Source: JBOIBN01 sp050739575 (lineage in GTDB: Bacteria > Pseudomonadota > Gammaproteobacteria > JAKDMP01). From it: 14,491 nt of DNA. Below are positions 12,932 through 14,491 of this stretch, piece by piece; position 1 is the stretch's first letter; each line of letters starts with the position of its first letter. The notes under the pieces were generated by a model. The model ran no database searches and had not been told where the DNA came from. It saw only the letters and a list, made by a program, of their open reading frames with translations. The DNA lies in the NCBI GenBank assembly GCA_050739575.1, contig JBOIBN010000058.1, positions 1 through 14,491 of the forward strand. Direction: 5' to 3'. Made by a program: the position numbers and the translations under genes.

Positions 12932-14305
12932 TCAAAGATCGATCAGGAGGCGCGCGGGATCTTCCAGCGCTTCCTTGATCGCTACAAGGAACAGCACCGC
13001 CTCGCGTCCGTCCACGATGCGATGATCGTAGGTGAGCGCGATGTACATCATCGGGCGGATTTGCACCTCGCCGTCAACTGCCATCGGCCGCTCCTGGATC
13101 TTGTGCATGCCGAGGATCGCACTCTGCGGCGGATTGATGATCGGCGTGGATAAAAGCGAACCGAACACGCCGCCATTGGTGATGGTGAAGGTGCCGCCGG
13201 TGATGTCTTCGAGCGCGAGCCCGCCTTCGCGCGCCTTTTTCGCATAGTCCGCAACTTGCCCTTCGATTTCGGCGAAGGAGAGTTGGTCCGCGTCGCGCAC
13301 CACCGGGACGACGAGGCCGCGTTCGGTGGACACGGCCACGCCGATGTCCCAGTAATCGTGATAGACGATGTTGCCGTCTTCGACCGATGCGTTGACGACC
13401 GGATGGCTTTGCAGCGCGTGCACCGCCGCCTTGGCGAAGAACGACAGATAGCCGAGCCGAACACCGTGCTTTTTCTGGAAGTCGTCACGGTAGCGCTTGC
13501 GAATATCCATCACCGGGCCCAGATCCACCTCGTTGAAAGAAGTGAGCATCGCGGTGGTGGATTGCGATTCGAGCATGCGCTCGGCGATGCGCGCACGGAT
13601 GCGCGACATCGGCACGCGGCGTTCTTCGCGTGCGCCGGCCGCCGGGCGCGACCCGGAAGTCGGCTTCGCAGCCTTTTTATCCTGCGTCGGCGCTTCGGAC
13701 TTCTTTTCAGATTCCTTCTCGGGCCCGCGTTCGAGATACCCGAGTACGTCGGACTTGGTGAGACGCCCGTCGCGTCCGGAAGCTGGAATGCGCGCGGGAT
13801 CGAGATCGTGTTCCTCGACCAGCCGGCGCACCGACGGCGACAGCGGCTTGGCCTTGTCCGTCTCGGTATCGCGCTTTGAATCTTCCTTCGATTCGTCGGC
13901 GTCGGACTCTTCGGACTCTTTTTCGCGTTTGTCGTCTTCATCCTCTTCTTCGTCCTGCTTGGCCTTTTTCTTTTCGCCTTGCGGCTGCTTCGGTTTTTCT
14001 GCGGACTTTTCTTTCGCGCTTTCCTCGTCTTTCTCGCTTTCCTCGTCGCCCTTGTCTTCGGCTTCGGCGCCCTCGTCGAGAACGGCAATGAGTTGTCCCG
14101 CCGTGACGGTCGCGCCATCCTCGGCCTTGATCTCTTTCAGCACGCCGTCGGCGGGCGCGGGCACTTCGAGCACGACCTTGTCGGTTTCGAGATCCACCAG
14201 GTTCTCGTCGCGCGCGACGGCCTCGCCCGGCTTCTTGTGCCAGTTGACGAGCGTCGCCTCGCTGATGGATTCGGGCAGTTCGGGAACCTTGATTTCGATA
14301 CTCAT
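12932..14305 (-). CDS. sucB: 2-oxoglutarate dehydrogenase E2, dihydrolipoyl succinyltransferase
   Basis: This 457-residue E2 core subunit transfers the succinyl group from its lipoyl arm to CoA. The single lipoyl domain (1-79) has the lipoylated lysine in LETDKVVLEV (Lys43). The peripheral-subunit-binding domain is at about 156-192 (SPSVRRLVEEHDLDPARIPA then GRDGRLTKSDV). The catalytic domain (about 228-457) ends with the DHRIVDGREA motif (His428, Asp432). PELPESISEATLVNWHKKPG at the N-terminus is typical of the succinyl- rather than acetyltransferase branch. The linker at 80-153 is unusual, made almost entirely of Glu, Asp, Lys and Ser instead of Ala/Pro. The ATG overlaps the sucA stop in ATGA, so translation is coupled. 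It is one or two charged blocks longer than the E. coli protein (about 405 residues). Confidence 0.97.
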   Translation of the reverse strand: MSIEIKVPELPESISEATLVNWHKKPGEAVARDENLVDLETDKVVLEVPAPADGVLKEIKAEDGATVTAGQLIAVLDEGAEAEDKGDEESEKDEESAKEKSAEKPKQPQGEKKKAKQDEEEDEDDKREKESEESDADESKEDSKRDTETDKAKPLSPSVRRLVEEHDLDPARIPASGRDGRLTKSDVLGYLERGPEKESEKKSEAPTQDKKAAKPTSGSRPAAGAREERRVPMSRIRARIAERMLESQSTTAMLTSFNEVDLGPVMDIRKRYRDDFQKKHGVRLGYLSFFAKAAVHALQSHPVVNASVEDGNIVYHDYWDIGVAVSTERGLVVPVVRDADQLSFAEIEGQVADYAKKAREGGLALEDITGGTFTITNGGVFGSLLSTPIINPPQSAILGMHKIQERPMAVDGEVQIRPMMYIALTYDHRIVDGREAVLFLVAIKEALEDPARLLIDL

Positions 14306-14490
14306 TGCGACTCCATTCTTGTGACCTTGCCTTGTACGGCGCTGCGTTCTCCGAGACCGAGCGCCTCTTCCACGAGCGCGCGTTCCTCGGCCCGATGCTG
14401 ACTGGCATAGCCGGTGGCCGCCGCCGCGGAGGCTTCGCGCCCGGCATAAATCAACGTCTGACGCCGGGTAAGCGGCTCCTGCAGACGATG
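14302..14490 (-). CDS. sucA: 2-oxoglutarate dehydrogenase E1, C-terminal fragment
   Basis: The window ends inside this gene; only the last 62 residues and the TGA are visible. The segment RRQTLIYAGREASAAAATGY followed by ASQHRAEERALVEEAL matches the C-terminal end of SucA (YAGRPASASPAVGY in E. coli). The thiamine-diphosphate-dependent E1 decarboxylates 2-oxoglutarate and loads the lipoyl group of SucB. The stop overlaps the sucB start by four bases (ATGA). The visible tail runs some 15-20 residues beyond the usual end of the conserved block. Confidence 0.92.
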   Translation of the reverse strand, partial: HRLQEPLTRRQTLIYAGREASAAAATGYASQHRAEERALVEEALGLGERSAVQGKVTRMESQ

Positions 14491-14491
14491 G

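Noticed and set aside
11709..13025. A 438-residue plus-strand open frame across lpd and the gap before it
   Set aside because: It is antisense to lpd and runs through the cloverleaf repeat. Its His/Glu/Phe/Arg-rich composition reflects the complementary codon pattern.
13497..14324. Serine-rich 275-residue plus-strand frame opposite sucB
   Set aside because: The serine runs are the antisense reading of the Glu/Asp/Lys linker codons; there is no start signal or domain.

Overview
The window looks like chromosomal DNA from a GC-rich gammaproteobacterium. The basis is the gene complement (rmuC, uppP, a short parvulin, and sucA-sucB-lpd in the usual order) and an unusually dense set of intergenic palindromic repeats of the kind common in Xanthomonadales and related orders. 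The order-level placement is a guess.

Layout. Positions 1-585 hold the end of an IS3-family insertion sequence and, next to it on the minus strand, a frameshifted lipoprotein gene. From 760 to 6399 there are housekeeping genes: rmuC (-), a flavoprotein resembling apoptosis-inducing factor (+), uppP (-), a small peptidyl-prolyl isomerase (-) and an MFS transporter (-). The convergent gap between the flavoprotein gene and uppP is filled end to end by a 189-bp element with terminal inverted repeats and several hairpins. An aldose 1-epimerase gene (+, 6687-7622) follows a 103-bp cloverleaf-like repeat.

From 7679 to about 9870 the window becomes accessory, and AT-rich in part. It holds a ribbon-helix-helix/MazF toxin-antitoxin pair whose promoter places the transcript start at the antitoxin ATG. 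After that comes a stretch that reads as a small integron-type cassette array without an integrase. Two attC-like sites (8518-8628 and 9117-9179) bracket a cassette encoding a HEPN-like all-alpha protein whose stop codon lies inside the attC. A second cassette encodes a one- or two-pass membrane protein with a zinc ribbon. A third, weaker attC-like site lies at 9813-9867, just before the next chromosomal gene. This array is the least expected feature of the window.

From 9902 to the end, all on the minus strand, are a second MFS transporter, dihydrolipoyl dehydrogenase (lpd), dihydrolipoyl succinyltransferase (sucB, with a remarkable charged linker) and the C-terminus of 2-oxoglutarate dehydrogenase E1 (sucA). 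Together sucA, sucB and lpd supply all three subunits of the 2-oxoglutarate dehydrogenase complex of the TCA cycle. A second copy of the 103-bp cloverleaf repeat lies between sucB and lpd, and a different palindromic repeat separates lpd from the MFS gene.

No tRNA, rRNA, CRISPR array or integrase gene was seen. All functional calls are from reading motifs by eye; no searches were run.
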